Positions 48,720 through 57,022 of a stretch of DNA of 64,000 bases are shown here, piece after piece; the stretch's first letter is position 1; every line of letters starts with the position of its first letter. Under the pieces are notes generated by a model. The model did not search any database and was not told the origin of the DNA. It saw only the letters and a list, made by a program, of their open reading frames with translations. The position numbers and the translations under genes were made by a program. Source of the stretch: Prochlorococcus sp. AG-347-K10 (GTDB taxonomy: Bacteria > Cyanobacteriota > Cyanobacteriia > PCC-6307 > Cyanobiaceae); assembly GCA_003278955.1 (NCBI GenBank), contig QCCB01000006.1:1-64000 (forward strand), read 5' to 3'.

Positions 48720-48800
48720 ATCGTCCGATCTACCATCTGATAGACCGCAGTACGACTCAAGCCATAGGACGGGGACTTGAGCAAATTCAGGAGCTGCATC
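48720..48800 (+). promoter_or_regulatory. G+C-rich structured leader of the DUF4278-like gene
   Basis: Contrasts with its AT-rich surroundings. CTCAAG...CTTGAG (about 48754-48779) forms a stem around CCATAGGACGGGGA. An overlapping reading frame (TTQAIGRGLEQIQELHHGKH) runs through it into the gene, so a leader peptide or older coding sequence is also possible. Confidence 0.4.
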
Positions 48801-48902
48801 ATGGTAAACATGTATTTCAATGGAAAGTCATTCGTATATTGTAGAAAACAAGAAGAAAGGATTATAAAGCTTACTTATAGAGGATCTATTTACTTGAAAT
48901 AA
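48801..48902 (+). CDS. DUF4278-like microprotein, 33 aa
   Basis: MVNMYFNGKSFVYCRKQEERIIKLTYRGSIYLK: the KLTYRGSIY end matches the short DUF4278 pattern (KLTYRG-x-Y). The structured leader above runs right to the ATG. Confidence 0.55.
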   Translation: MVNMYFNGKSFVYCRKQEERIIKLTYRGSIYLK

Positions 48903-49094
48903 GATTTCTAATTTCTTTTTTAAAAAAGTTAAGTCATTTATTGAAGTTTTTGAACTCAGTATTTATTAATAAGTTATAAGAAAAACTTATTGTGAACATA
49001 TTTTTTGCCTATTTAAAAATTCATACATTCGTATATTTAGTAACGAGAAATTAATTTAAAAGTAACTATTTTTTAATTAGATTTTTAAAGGGTT

Positions 49095-49151
49095 ATGCAA
49101 CCTATTTCTGAAGAACTTTACAAAAAAATAGTTGAGAGTTCTAAAAAATGA
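49095..49151 (+). CDS. Possible leader-size ORF, 18 aa
   Basis: MQPISEELYKKIVESSKK; its TGA overlaps the next ATG (ATGA). Only the overlap supports it. Confidence 0.3.
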   Translation: MQPISEELYKKIVESSKK

Positions 49152-49222
49152 GTAAGTTACTAATTGCTTTATTGGCTTTAGATATAGGGGTTAGTCTGTC
49201 TAAAGTTTTTATTTTTACCTGA
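49148..49222 (+). CDS. Possible tiny membrane ORF, 24 aa
   Basis: MSKLLIALLALDIGVSLSKVFIFT: one hydrophobic helix, coupled by ATGA overlap to the 18-aa ORF. Confidence 0.32.
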   Translation: MSKLLIALLALDIGVSLSKVFIFT

Positions 49223-49302
49223 AAATCAAATTACTTAGCATAAAAGAAGCAATTGTTTTCTAAAAAAAGAAATAGTTACTGGGTATTATTTATTTAATTT
49301 AT

Positions 49303-49392
49303 TTAATTTATAAAATACAAAATTAAACCAACAAAAGAGCTACCAAAGAGAAGTAAGACCATTAAAAGTGCTATTAACTTTGCTAATCCCAT
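49303..49392 (-). CDS. Tiny membrane protein, 29 aa (not in ORF track)
   Basis: MGLAKLIALLMVLLLFGSSFVGLILYFIN is a single helix. The ATG overlaps the end of the NTF2-like gene out of frame, suggesting coupling. Confidence 0.52.
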   Translation of the reverse strand: MGLAKLIALLMVLLLFGSSFVGLILYFIN

Positions 49393-49769
49393 AAAGATAA
49401 ATCCGAATTTCCTGTAGATCTTTGCATCCAGTGAATTTTCCAAACATTATTTACTTTTTTAAAAATTGACGTAACTGTTGGTAAGTCATCATTAGGTGTT
49501 CCTTTATAAGTAAATTTTGAACCAAGCGTAAAAATGCACATTACTATATTTTCGCTTAAAAATTCGAATCGGTGAATTTTAGTTATTTCTGCCTTTTCTT
49601 GAACTATATCACCAGTAATCATTTGTTCGAACCCTTTTGCATCTATAGGATTACCACTCGGTCTTATGAATAAAAAATCTGGAGTCGCATTATAAACAAA
49701 AAATGAGGCCATTTTTTTTGGATTAGCAAACTCATTTAATAATTTAGTTATTGTTTCTTTATCATTCAT
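49383..49769 (-). CDS. NTF2-like protein (possibly DUF3804)
   Basis: 128 aa from ATG 49769; the track's longer start is less likely. The fold pattern (TKLLNEFANPKKMASFFV, EITKIHRFEFLSENIVMCIFTLGSKFTYKG, VNNVWKIHWMQRS) is SnoaL/NTF2-like. Ligand unknown. Confidence 0.68.
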   Translation of the reverse strand: MNDKETITKLLNEFANPKKMASFFVYNATPDFLFIRPSGNPIDAKGFEQMITGDIVQEKAEITKIHRFEFLSENIVMCIFTLGSKFTYKGTPNDDLPTVTSIFKKVNNVWKIHWMQRSTGNSDLSLWD

Positions 49770-49890
49770 AAAAAATAAAATTATTATTTCAATCTTAGAT
49801 CGACTATTAAAAATGAACAATTAGTAGCTGTAATAATTTAAAAAAAAATTCGTTAGGATATTGGAAATAATTTGATTTTTAACTTAAATC

Positions 49891-50013
49891 ATGATCAATT
49901 CATTGAACAAATTATTGCCCGTTGGCAAAAAGCTCAAAAAATATTTGCCTTTCTTTATTGGATTTAAATTGCTCACATTTACTGGCTTTCTTACTTATTT
50001 AATGAATCGCTAA
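49891..50013 (+). CDS. Tiny membrane protein, 40 aa (not in ORF track)
   Basis: MINSLNKLLPVGKKLKKYLPFFIGFKLLTFTGFLTYLMNR: basic start and one helix. Unknown. Confidence 0.5.
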   Translation: MINSLNKLLPVGKKLKKYLPFFIGFKLLTFTGFLTYLMNR

Positions 50014-50058
50014 TTGATAAAACCCTTAAAAAATAAATTTTAAATTAATTAAGATATA

Positions 50059-50265
50059 GTGAATAAAGAAGAACGAATTAAAAGATTTAAGTCTATGTCA
50101 AGTATGCAAAGACAAGAATTGATTTTAAAGAAGATGAAAGAGAGAGGCATAGAGGTAGGAAGTGGAATTCCTAATAAAAAATATGACAGCAAAGAAGTTT
50201 ATGAATTAATTCATATTGCGAATTGCTTTCCTGAATTAAGAGAGAAAAAACGAAAGGATATTTAG
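50059..50265 (+). CDS. Conserved small hypothetical, 68 aa
   Basis: GTG start. Basic helical protein (RIKRFKSMSSMQRQELILKKMKERG...). No membrane helix. Function unknown. Confidence 0.55.
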   Translation: MNKEERIKRFKSMSSMQRQELILKKMKERGIEVGSGIPNKKYDSKEVYELIHIANCFPELREKKRKDI

Positions 50266-50280
50266 GATTATTTAATTTAA

Positions 50281-50661
50281 TTATTTTGGTTTCCTTATTG
50301 CAGCAATTATTAATCCACCTATCAATCCAAGATTAATGAATACTGCTCTTTGATGGAAAGGGAATACATGAAAAATTATTGTTGTTGGAATAAGAAATAG
50401 TAATAAAAAGACTGAACCTATTTTTTGATTTTCTCCAAATATAAAAAATCCAGAACCTAAGATGAGACATATAATTGCTCCCACTAGTAGGATAGATGAA
50501 ATTGGTTCAGGAATCCCTTTTGAAGAAATATATTCAACTGTTTTTTCAAAATTATTTATTTTACTTGGTATTGCTGAGATAAATATTGCTGAAATTGATA
50601 ATCTTGAAAAAAAATCAAAAAAAGATTTGATACTTTTATTTTTTAAAAAAAGATTTTTCAT
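50281..50661 (-). CDS. DoxX-family membrane protein
   Basis: 126 aa, four membrane segments. The first helix RLSISAIFISAIPSKINNFEKTVEYISSKGIPEP fits the DoxX/DoxD pattern. Role unknown. Confidence 0.75.
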   Translation of the reverse strand: MKNLFLKNKSIKSFFDFFSRLSISAIFISAIPSKINNFEKTVEYISSKGIPEPISSILLVGAIICLILGSGFFIFGENQKIGSVFLLLFLIPTTIIFHVFPFHQRAVFINLGLIGGLIIAAIRKPK

Positions 50662-50860
50662 ACACTTATTATAAGAAAAAAAATTATATGCTTTTGATAA
50701 ATACTTAATTAGTCCTAAATACTTCTAAAATTTTTACAAAGAGGTTTAGCTCAATTAATAGAAATCTTTTTAATTAATGTGAATCTTTTTAAGGTAATTA
50801 ATAGTAATTTACGAATTGTCTTTTTATATTTATGAAATGATAAATCTAATTAAAATAAAA

Positions 50861-51337
50861 ATGTTTAAAAAATTTCTTTTAACTTCTTTTTTACTTTTAA
50901 GCTCTCTCGTAACTATATATCCTTCAAAAAAAGAGAATACTAATTTTTTTAATTATTGTTATTCTCTTGAAAAAATAATTTCTAGAAATACAGTAGAAAA
51001 AAGTAAGAATCTATCGAAAAATTTTAAGCCTTTAGCAAAAGATATTACTCTATTTGGGACTAACAAAACTAAAGGTACTTTCGCGAATAAGATGATTGAT
51101 CAATATAAAAATCACAAAAAATTATTTATTGTAAATTTTGTTCCAAATCAAATTTATTGTTTAGCAGGATATTGGATTGAGGAGGTAAGTCCAGGAAAAT
51201 TTGAATCCATTTTCTATGAGAAAACCAAACAAAAAATAAATGAATATAAAAATACAAAAAAAGAAGTAGATGAAATTATTAAAGGAATTAATTTAGAATA
51301 TAAATCTATAAAAAAAGAAATTAATGATTTTTTTTAG
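50861..51337 (+). CDS. Exported hypothetical protein, 158 aa
   Basis: ATG at 50861 gives a signal peptide (MFKKFLLTSFLLLSSLVTIYPS); the track's upstream TTG does not. The mature part is lysine-rich with two cysteines and a helical end. Its 3' end overlaps the convergent interrupted gene by 45 bases. Confidence 0.6.
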   Translation: MFKKFLLTSFLLLSSLVTIYPSKKENTNFFNYCYSLEKIISRNTVEKSKNLSKNFKPLAKDITLFGTNKTKGTFANKMIDQYKNHKKLFIVNFVPNQIYCLAGYWIEEVSPGKFESIFYEKTKQKINEYKNTKKEVDEIIKGINLEYKSIKKEINDFF

Positions 51338-51865
51338 TAACTTAAATTCTTTTTCTAATAATATTGATTTATTTGTTATTGTCGATTCATTTTTTTTAGA
51401 TTGCGAAATAAATAATAATACTAATCCCAAAATAACTAAAAATCCAAAAATTGATAAAGAATAAATTATTTTCTTTTTGATATTAAATTTAAGTTTGTTT
51501 TTGGCTCTTCTTTCATAGAAAAGAAATTTTTTATTTGATAATGAATCATATTTTTCAGAATTATTTTCAAAATAATAATTATTAAATAGTTCCTCCCTAT
51601 TTTCAGCAATGTCTATTCGCAAGTTATTTTCAGATGCACCAACTTTTTAATTAGATTGTTCATAAAAAAATTCATGTATTTTTGAACTATTTGTTATTTT
51701 TTTATTTTTAAAATCAAGTTTACTTTTTTTAAAATCATTATCAAACCATTCGTCATTAACTATAAAGTTTGGTTTAGCAAAATAAGACAAGACTCCATTA
51801 CCAAAAAGTACATAAAAAATAAATCAATAAAAAAAAAGAAAGTTATTTTTGTTGGTAAATTTCAT
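51293..51865 (-). pseudogene. Interrupted membrane-protein gene(s), two in-frame stops
   Basis: One frame runs 191 codons from ATG 51865, broken by TGA at codon 14 and TAA at codon 73. Part 1 has a helix then YFAKPNFIVNDEWFDNDF; part 2 (track ORF 51293-51622) has RIDIAENREELFNNYYFE and a helix. The stretch just before part 2's TTG (GASENNLRIDIAEN) also reads as coding. Either a decaying gene, or two adjacent small genes of which the first carries a nonsense change. Confidence 0.5.
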
Positions 51866-51980
51866 AAATTATGTTTATAAATCACCATTAATTGTCAAGT
51901 TCTTATTAAAAATAATTTATAGATTTTCAATCTTCTAATTATTTGATTGTTTTTTGTATATTAGTTTGAAAGAAAAGTGA

Positions 51981-52136
51981 TTATTTTGACTTTCTTGTGC
52001 CACCGTAGGAATAATTATTATGTTTAGAAATTACATTCCAACATTCTTTACAACAAAAAATCCAGTCTTTATGAATTATGGATTTAACTCTGTAATGAAT
52101 TTTATCTGGCTTATGACATAGATCACATTTTTTCAT
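51981..52136 (-). CDS. Zinc-ribbon-like microprotein, 51 aa (not in ORF track)
   Basis: MKKCDLCHKPDKIHYRVKS...WIFCCKECWNVIS: CxxC and CCxxC pairs about 25 residues apart suggest one zinc site. Basic tail. Function unknown. Confidence 0.65.
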   Translation of the reverse strand: MKKCDLCHKPDKIHYRVKSIIHKDWIFCCKECWNVISKHNNYSYGGTRKSK

Positions 52137-52472
52137 TAATTTTTAACTTTGCTAGATAAATTTTAGATAAGAACAAGTATGATTTAATCATCCACGAAAA
52201 GTATTTTATCCTGTCATTATATAAATGCACTCTACATCTCCTGAAGCAAAGCAGTGGTTTAGTTGAGTGCGATTATTTTTGACTGCATGATAAAAATCTA
52301 ATTTTTACTCTTATAATTTTAAAAATAAACCTATTATTTAAGTAAAATTTTCAGGCATTTTATTTAACTTTAGTTAAAAAAAATTTTTTAATTATACCTC
52401 TCAACATGAACTTTAAAAAGAAAGTCACGATTTTTAATTGATTGATTTTAGTATAGTTTAAAAATAAAAACT
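52137..52472. other. 336-bp gene-free stretch
   Basis: No gene beyond a 13-codon ORF at about 52226. GCACTC/GAGTGC arms (about 52228-52271) could fold into a hairpin with a 30-base loop; strand unknown. Confidence 0.35.
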
Positions 52473-52616
52473 ATGAACATTTATCTATTTTGGATATTAT
52501 TTTTAGCTCTATGGGCAATAGTTCCTTTGATGATTATTAAAGGTAGATCAGACGAAGCGCCTAAGATTCAGACTTCACCAAAAGTTAAAGAAAAGAAAAA
52601 AGGTTGGTTCAATTAA
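52473..52616 (+). CDS. Tiny membrane protein, 47 aa (not in ORF track)
   Basis: MNIYLFWILFLALWAIVPLMIIKG helix and lysine-rich tail. It resembles small photosystem-type single-helix proteins only in general layout. Confidence 0.55.
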   Translation: MNIYLFWILFLALWAIVPLMIIKGRSDEAPKIQTSPKVKEKKKGWFN

Positions 52617-52701
52617 CGGAATCTTTGACTTAGTAAAAATAATCTGTAAAAAATTTCTTGATAATTTAAATTAAAGTCTAAGTAAACACTATTAATGAAA
52701 A

Positions 52702-53286
52702 GTGAAAAAATTAGAAAATAATTTTCTCTATTTGGTTGTGCTTGGAGGTAGAGCAGAAAAAGCTAATATTGAACTACATGATGTTAGATGGGTTGTTGGA
52801 TCTAAAATTGAAGACACATACGATAGTTTAAGGAATGATTGGTTTGGATCTTCAAGAGGTTTGCATATTGATAGTTATAAAAAAATACAATATATAGATG
52901 GCTATAAGATTAATTTAATAAATGTTGAAAACCATAAAATAGAAAAAAGGCAATTAGAAAAAAAAATAAAGCCAAAAAAAACTTTATGGTTTGTCAATAT
53001 TGGAGGCTATAATCCAACTTCTATGCAGGAAAAACATGAGTTTGGATTAGTTATAGCTTCAAATAAATTAGAGGCAAAAAATATAGCTAAATCTAAATGG
53101 CTTATTGGGTCTAAAAAAAAGCATATAGATGATCTTTCTTCTTTAGAAATGTTGATTAGTTGCGATGATTGTGAACTAATAAAAAAGATAGGTAATTGGG
53201 AAATAGAATTAACTCAAGATAATAGCTTTATTCAAGAAAATAACTATCCTGATTGGTACGGTTATCAAAAAATAGACCGGGAATAA
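52702..53286 (+). CDS. DUF1543 protein, tandem domains
   Basis: 194 aa from GTG. Two related halves: LYLVVLGGRAEKANIELHDVRWVVGSKIEDTYD and LWFVNIGGYNPTSMQEKHEFGLVIASNKLEA. DUF1543 function unknown. Confidence 0.78.
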   Translation: MKKLENNFLYLVVLGGRAEKANIELHDVRWVVGSKIEDTYDSLRNDWFGSSRGLHIDSYKKIQYIDGYKINLINVENHKIEKRQLEKKIKPKKTLWFVNIGGYNPTSMQEKHEFGLVIASNKLEAKNIAKSKWLIGSKKKHIDDLSSLEMLISCDDCELIKKIGNWEIELTQDNSFIQENNYPDWYGYQKIDRE

Positions 53287-53355
53287 AGATTTAAGAATCT
53301 ATTACTTGCAAAAGAATTTTGCAATAATTATATTCTTATTTATATGCTTAAATTA

Positions 53356-54561
53356 TTAAAAAGAACTTGATTTTCTTAATAAATAAATTCCACCTCCAAG
53401 AGAAATTAAGACAGGTAACCATGCAGCAAAAACCGGGGGTAAAATACCTTTTACTCCGAATGAACTAAATAAAAATGACATAACATAATAAATTAATATA
53501 AGAATTACGCTCAATCCAAATCCCTGACTTTTTGAAGATCTTAAATTAGATTTAGATCCCAGACTGCTGCCTATTAAACCAAACACCAAGCATGCAAAAG
53601 GTAGAGTGAATTTTTCTTGAATGCGAACTTTAATTCTTCTTACCTCTTTCAAGTTTCCAGTTTTTTCATAAATTTTTTCTGCTTGCATAGCTTGCTTTAA
53701 AGTCATTTCATTTGCATCCTTAGGTACTTTTGCTAACTCCATAGGCCCTTCCACAAATGGATATGTATATTCTTTAAATTGAATATTTGTAGTTTGTCCG
53801 CTTGGATCAATTGATACAATACTCCCGTCAGAAAATATCCAAGAAGAACTTTTTTTGTCAAATCTTCCATTCTTTGCCTTTAAGATTTGTTGAAAATCTT
53901 CTCTGGAAAAATCTAAAACTGTAACTCCTTCCATAATGTTGTTTTCATACCATGAAGCATAAAATATATGAGTAAGATAAGTATTTATTTTTGTCGGTTT
54001 TTTATTTGATGAACTTATCCTAGATCCATATCTTGAAAACATAATATTGTCTTTTCCTTGTTCGGCGCTAAAAGAACTTCCTATGCCTGCTCTTAATGTC
54101 GTTTCAGCTAATTTATTACTGGCAGGAACTAAATTATCGTTAAAGTAAAAAGTTAATCCTGTCATAAATATTGAAAGGGCAATAGCTGGAGAAATAATTC
54201 TTGAAGTTTTTATACTCAAAGATTTCAAAGCCAACAATTCAGAATTGCTTGATAACTTTCCATAGGCTAATAATGTTGAAAGTAAAACTGCCATTGGGAA
54301 TGATAAGACTAAAAAACTGGGTAAACTAAAAAAAAGAACTTTTAAAGCTAAAAATAAAGGTAAACCAAATTCAACTATTTTTCTTATAAGATCAAACATT
54401 ACTCCAACAGATAATGAAATAACAGTAAAAGCAGAAATTGCAAATATCATGGGAGGTATTATTTGCCCTAACAACCATCTATCTATTAAAGGAATTAAAT
54501 ACCAAGGAGAAATTATTTTATTAACAGTTTTTTTAATTAGTGATTGATTTGAAAGTTTCAA
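53356..54561 (-). CDS. LptF/LptG (YjgP/YjgQ) permease
   Basis: 401 aa: membrane helices at about 30-60, 65-95 and 105-135, a large central periplasmic domain, and three helices after residue 315 (FACLVFGLIGSSLGSKSNLRSSKSQGFGLSVILILIYYVMSF). It belongs to the LPS-export permease family; F or G cannot be decided. Confidence 0.9.
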   Translation of the reverse strand: MKLSNQSLIKKTVNKIISPWYLIPLIDRWLLGQIIPPMIFAISAFTVISLSVGVMFDLIRKIVEFGLPLFLALKVLFFSLPSFLVLSFPMAVLLSTLLAYGKLSSNSELLALKSLSIKTSRIISPAIALSIFMTGLTFYFNDNLVPASNKLAETTLRAGIGSSFSAEQGKDNIMFSRYGSRISSSNKKPTKINTYLTHIFYASWYENNIMEGVTVLDFSREDFQQILKAKNGRFDKKSSSWIFSDGSIVSIDPSGQTTNIQFKEYTYPFVEGPMELAKVPKDANEMTLKQAMQAEKIYEKTGNLKEVRRIKVRIQEKFTLPFACLVFGLIGSSLGSKSNLRSSKSQGFGLSVILILIYYVMSFLFSSFGVKGILPPVFAAWLPVLISLGGGIYLLRKSSSF

Positions 54562-54747
54562 AAGAAGTTTATTTGTTTTTTACTATCTTTTTTAACATTA
54601 TAAAATATCAATGATTTAGAAACCAATATAAAGTTGTTAGTTAAGAAAAATAATTTTTTTTATTTTCAATAATTAATCATAAAAATAATTTATGAAGACT
54701 TGCAATTAAACAAGAAATTTGGTTTCTTAAAAAAAAACAGTTAATTC

Positions 54748-54867
54748 ATGAAAAATAAAACTTTCATATACGAATGCAATTGCACACACTGCCAACAAAA
54801 ATTAAATCAAATTAATAATTCAAAAATATATTGGGATAAACTAATTTTAAGAAAAAAGTTGGTGTAG
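54748..54867 (+). CDS. Cysteine-containing microprotein, 39 aa (not in ORF track)
   Basis: MKNKTFIYECNCTHCQQKLNQINN...: CNCTHC cluster near the N-terminus, basic end. Unknown. Confidence 0.45.
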   Translation: MKNKTFIYECNCTHCQQKLNQINNSKIYWDKLILRKKLV

Positions 54868-54991
54868 CTGCTCTACTAAATCATCTAAAGTTTTAAAACT
54901 TTTTAAGTAGTTTTTTTAAAAAATATTATCTTCAGAAAAAACTTATACGATCTGTATTTTAGTATTAAGCTTTTTTATAATAATAAAAATA

Positions 54992-55093
54992 TTATTTAAC
55001 CTTTTGATTTTTTTTGTAGATCATATTTTCTCTATTTAAAAGAAAAAGGATAATCAAAATACAAGATGGAATGAGAATAAAATCTAAAGACAT
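54992..55093 (-). CDS. Tiny membrane protein, 33 aa (not in ORF track)
   Basis: MSLDFILIPSCILIILFLLNRENMIYKKNQKVK: one helix, basic tail. The start resembles the 43-aa protein at 59386 (MSLESILMVVAPICLF). Confidence 0.5.
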   Translation of the reverse strand: MSLDFILIPSCILIILFLLNRENMIYKKNQKVK

Positions 55094-55553
55094 ATATTTT
55101 GTTCAGTCTATTATCTATCTAGCAAATAAATAAGTCTTTGGCATTAGTAGATAATCTTAAAAATTGAATTCAATAGTTCAAATAATTATCTGTATGCTTA
55201 ATATATTTGCTTGCTTTTAAAATTAAAAGAGCTTGCAGTATCCCAACGGCAAGCTCATGACGATTTAGTCAATTCAGATTTTCTGATTTAACCAGCTAAG
55301 CACTTCCTAAATGCTAAAAACATTCTAATAAGTAAAATTACTCACTGTGAGTATAAATGCTTATTTTTAGCGGTTTACCTGAAATTTTGATAATTAAAGG
55401 TGATTTAAATAAAAAATTGTGACTTGTAAAATACCTTTTTAAACAGAAATGTCACACATTGCACCATAGATACCAAGAGGTGAATCATTAAAGGCTTTTG
55501 GTTTACATAAGTTAATATTTGTGTTACTTTAGTTAACAATTATTATCTTTTTA
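55094..55553. other. 460-bp region upstream of hli gene
   Basis: No canonical gene. It holds the 55229-55256 hairpin and a minus-strand 25-codon frame without a canonical start (KAFNDSPLGIYGAMCDISV, stop at 55439). Confidence 0.4.
55229..55256. ncRNA. Candidate small RNA hairpin near hli
   Basis: Perfect 8-bp stem GAGCTTGC / GCAAGCTC around AGTATCCCAACG, with G+C-rich flanks. No U-run, so not a simple terminator. Confidence 0.4.
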
Positions 55554-55760
55554 ATGACAAAATCAGGAGTAACTACAGAATCAGGTGGCAGACAAAATAT
55601 GTTCCCATCAGAAACTAGGCCTTATATTGATGAAAGTGTGTCTTACGATGGATATCCTCAAAATGCAGAAAAAGTGAATGGTAGATGGGCTATGGTGGGC
55701 TTCATTGCACTATTAGGTGCCTATGTAACAACAGGGCAAATCATTCCTGGAATTTTTTAG
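55554..55760 (+). CDS. hli: High-light-inducible protein (long form, 68 aa)
   Basis: An N-terminal polar lead of 38 residues precedes the single chlorophyll-binding helix EKVNGRWAMVGFIALLGAYVTTGQIIPG. Hlips protect photosystems under light stress. Confidence 0.93.
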   Translation: MTKSGVTTESGGRQNMFPSETRPYIDESVSYDGYPQNAEKVNGRWAMVGFIALLGAYVTTGQIIPGIF

Positions 55761-55824
55761 TACCTAAATAACTGTTTTTTTAGCCTATTTTCTTTAACCT
55801 TTTTAGAAGAAAAATTTAGATTTT

Positions 55825-55953
55825 TTATTTTAAATTTGAAAATAAAAAAAACCAAATAAAAGTTATAGCATTTAGGCTAAATATTACTCCTAGAAATATA
55901 TAAGCAAACTTTTTGCCAATAAATGCTGTCTCGGGTTCAAGCTTTACTCTCAT
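55825..55953 (-). CDS. Membrane microprotein, 42 aa (not in ORF track)
   Basis: MRVKLEPETAFIGKKFAYIFLGVIFSLNAITFIWFFLFSNLK: one helix. Convergent with hli. Unknown. Confidence 0.55.
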   Translation of the reverse strand: MRVKLEPETAFIGKKFAYIFLGVIFSLNAITFIWFFLFSNLK

Positions 55954-56186
55954 TAAATTTTTGAATTATTTTGATAAAGATAGCATCATTTAGCAAGTAA
56001 AATTAAGTACTAAAGAACAAGAATAATCAAATTAATATTTCATTTTAAAAGTTAGTAACTATTATCATTTTCATAACTCAGATTAAATCTTTTTTCGCTA
56101 ACAAAGATTATTAGATTAGCCAAAAAAAATCAATAAAAACACCTAATTTAATTTTAAATTAGGCTATTTGGAGAGAAAAAATTTAT

Positions 56187-56327
56187 TTAGATAAAACCAG
56201 GAATGATTTGACCAGTAGTTAAGTATGCTCCTACTAGAGCAACAAAACCTAACATTGCGAATCTACCATTAAGCTTTTCAGCAACGATTTTTTCTTTTTC
56301 TATTATTTTTGGTTCGTTATTTTTCAT
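56187..56327 (-). CDS. hli: High-light-inducible protein, 46 aa
   Basis: The track's longer ORF reads through the neighbour in the wrong frame; ATG 56327 gives MKNNEPKIIEKEKIVAEKLNGRFAMLGFVALVGAYLTTGQIIPGFI. It shares one base with the upstream hli stop (TAATG). Confidence 0.92.
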   Translation of the reverse strand: MKNNEPKIIEKEKIVAEKLNGRFAMLGFVALVGAYLTTGQIIPGFI

Positions 56328-56434
56328 TAGAACCAACCTGGAATGATCTGGCCTGTTGTGACGTATGCACCAACTGCTGCAACGAAACCTAACATTGCGG
56401 CCCAACCATTAAAACGTTCTGCTTCTGGAGTCAT
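56327..56434 (-). CDS. hli: High-light-inducible protein, 35 aa (not in ORF track)
   Basis: MTPEAERFNGWAAMLGFVAAVGAYVTTGQIIPGWF: minimal Hlip, helix with conserved FNG...ML. Coupled with the next hli through TAATG, giving a likely stoichiometric pair. Confidence 0.9.
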   Translation of the reverse strand: MTPEAERFNGWAAMLGFVAAVGAYVTTGQIIPGWF

Positions 56435-56619
56435 GTTGTTTAAGTAATTTGTAAACAAATATAACATAATTATTTAGTATTGTAAAGAGAATCATAGATT
56501 ATTCCTTATTTTTTCAGGATAATTTAAAAAACTGCTACATATTTGTGTCGAAATATACCTTATTGATGTTTCTATTTTTGTTCTGATTTTTTAAATTTGA
56601 AAAAATCTATAAGCTTTTC

Positions 56620-56725
56620 ACCTCGTATTTTTAGAGGTATATCCTCATTTAGAGGTAATTTAAATTAATATGTATCAAGAGTCAGCTAGTAGGGATACAG
56701 GCTGACTCTTTTTTTTTTTTTTTTG
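56620..56725 (+). ncRNA. Candidate sRNA ending in a strong terminator
   Basis: A 10-bp perfect stem AAGAGTCAGC / GCTGACTCTT (56677-56710) with a 14-base loop and long T-run. Upstream lies a TTTAGAGGTA direct repeat. No plus-strand gene lies between here and the hli at 55554-55760, so the transcript must start in the gap. Confidence 0.5.
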
Positions 56726-56805
56726 AGAATTTTTGGTTTTTGACTAAAAATATTTTTTAGAATCCAAATAATTGCTATTAATAAATTAGATATATATATG
56801 GATTT

Positions 56806-56970
56806 ATGTCATTCGCGACCTACTACATGCATTTAATTTTTGGAAGGATTCCTTCTCTAATGAGTTCTGATTTAATACTTTATATCTTGCCTGCTCTTAC
56901 CATTTCAATATTATTCTTTAGCCTTAAAATAATGTTTTTCAAGACTCCTAAATTGAGAAAGGTTAAATAA
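56806..56970 (+). CDS. Membrane microprotein, 54 aa (not in ORF track)
   Basis: MSFATYYMHLIFGRIPSLMSSDLILYILPALTISILFFSLKIMFFKTPKLRKVK: one clear helix and basic tail. Unknown. Confidence 0.52.
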   Translation: MSFATYYMHLIFGRIPSLMSSDLILYILPALTISILFFSLKIMFFKTPKLRKVK

Positions 56971-57022
56971 TCAAGTATTTTAGAATTATTCTTTTTACTG
57001 AAGCGCCCAATTTTTTTTAATT

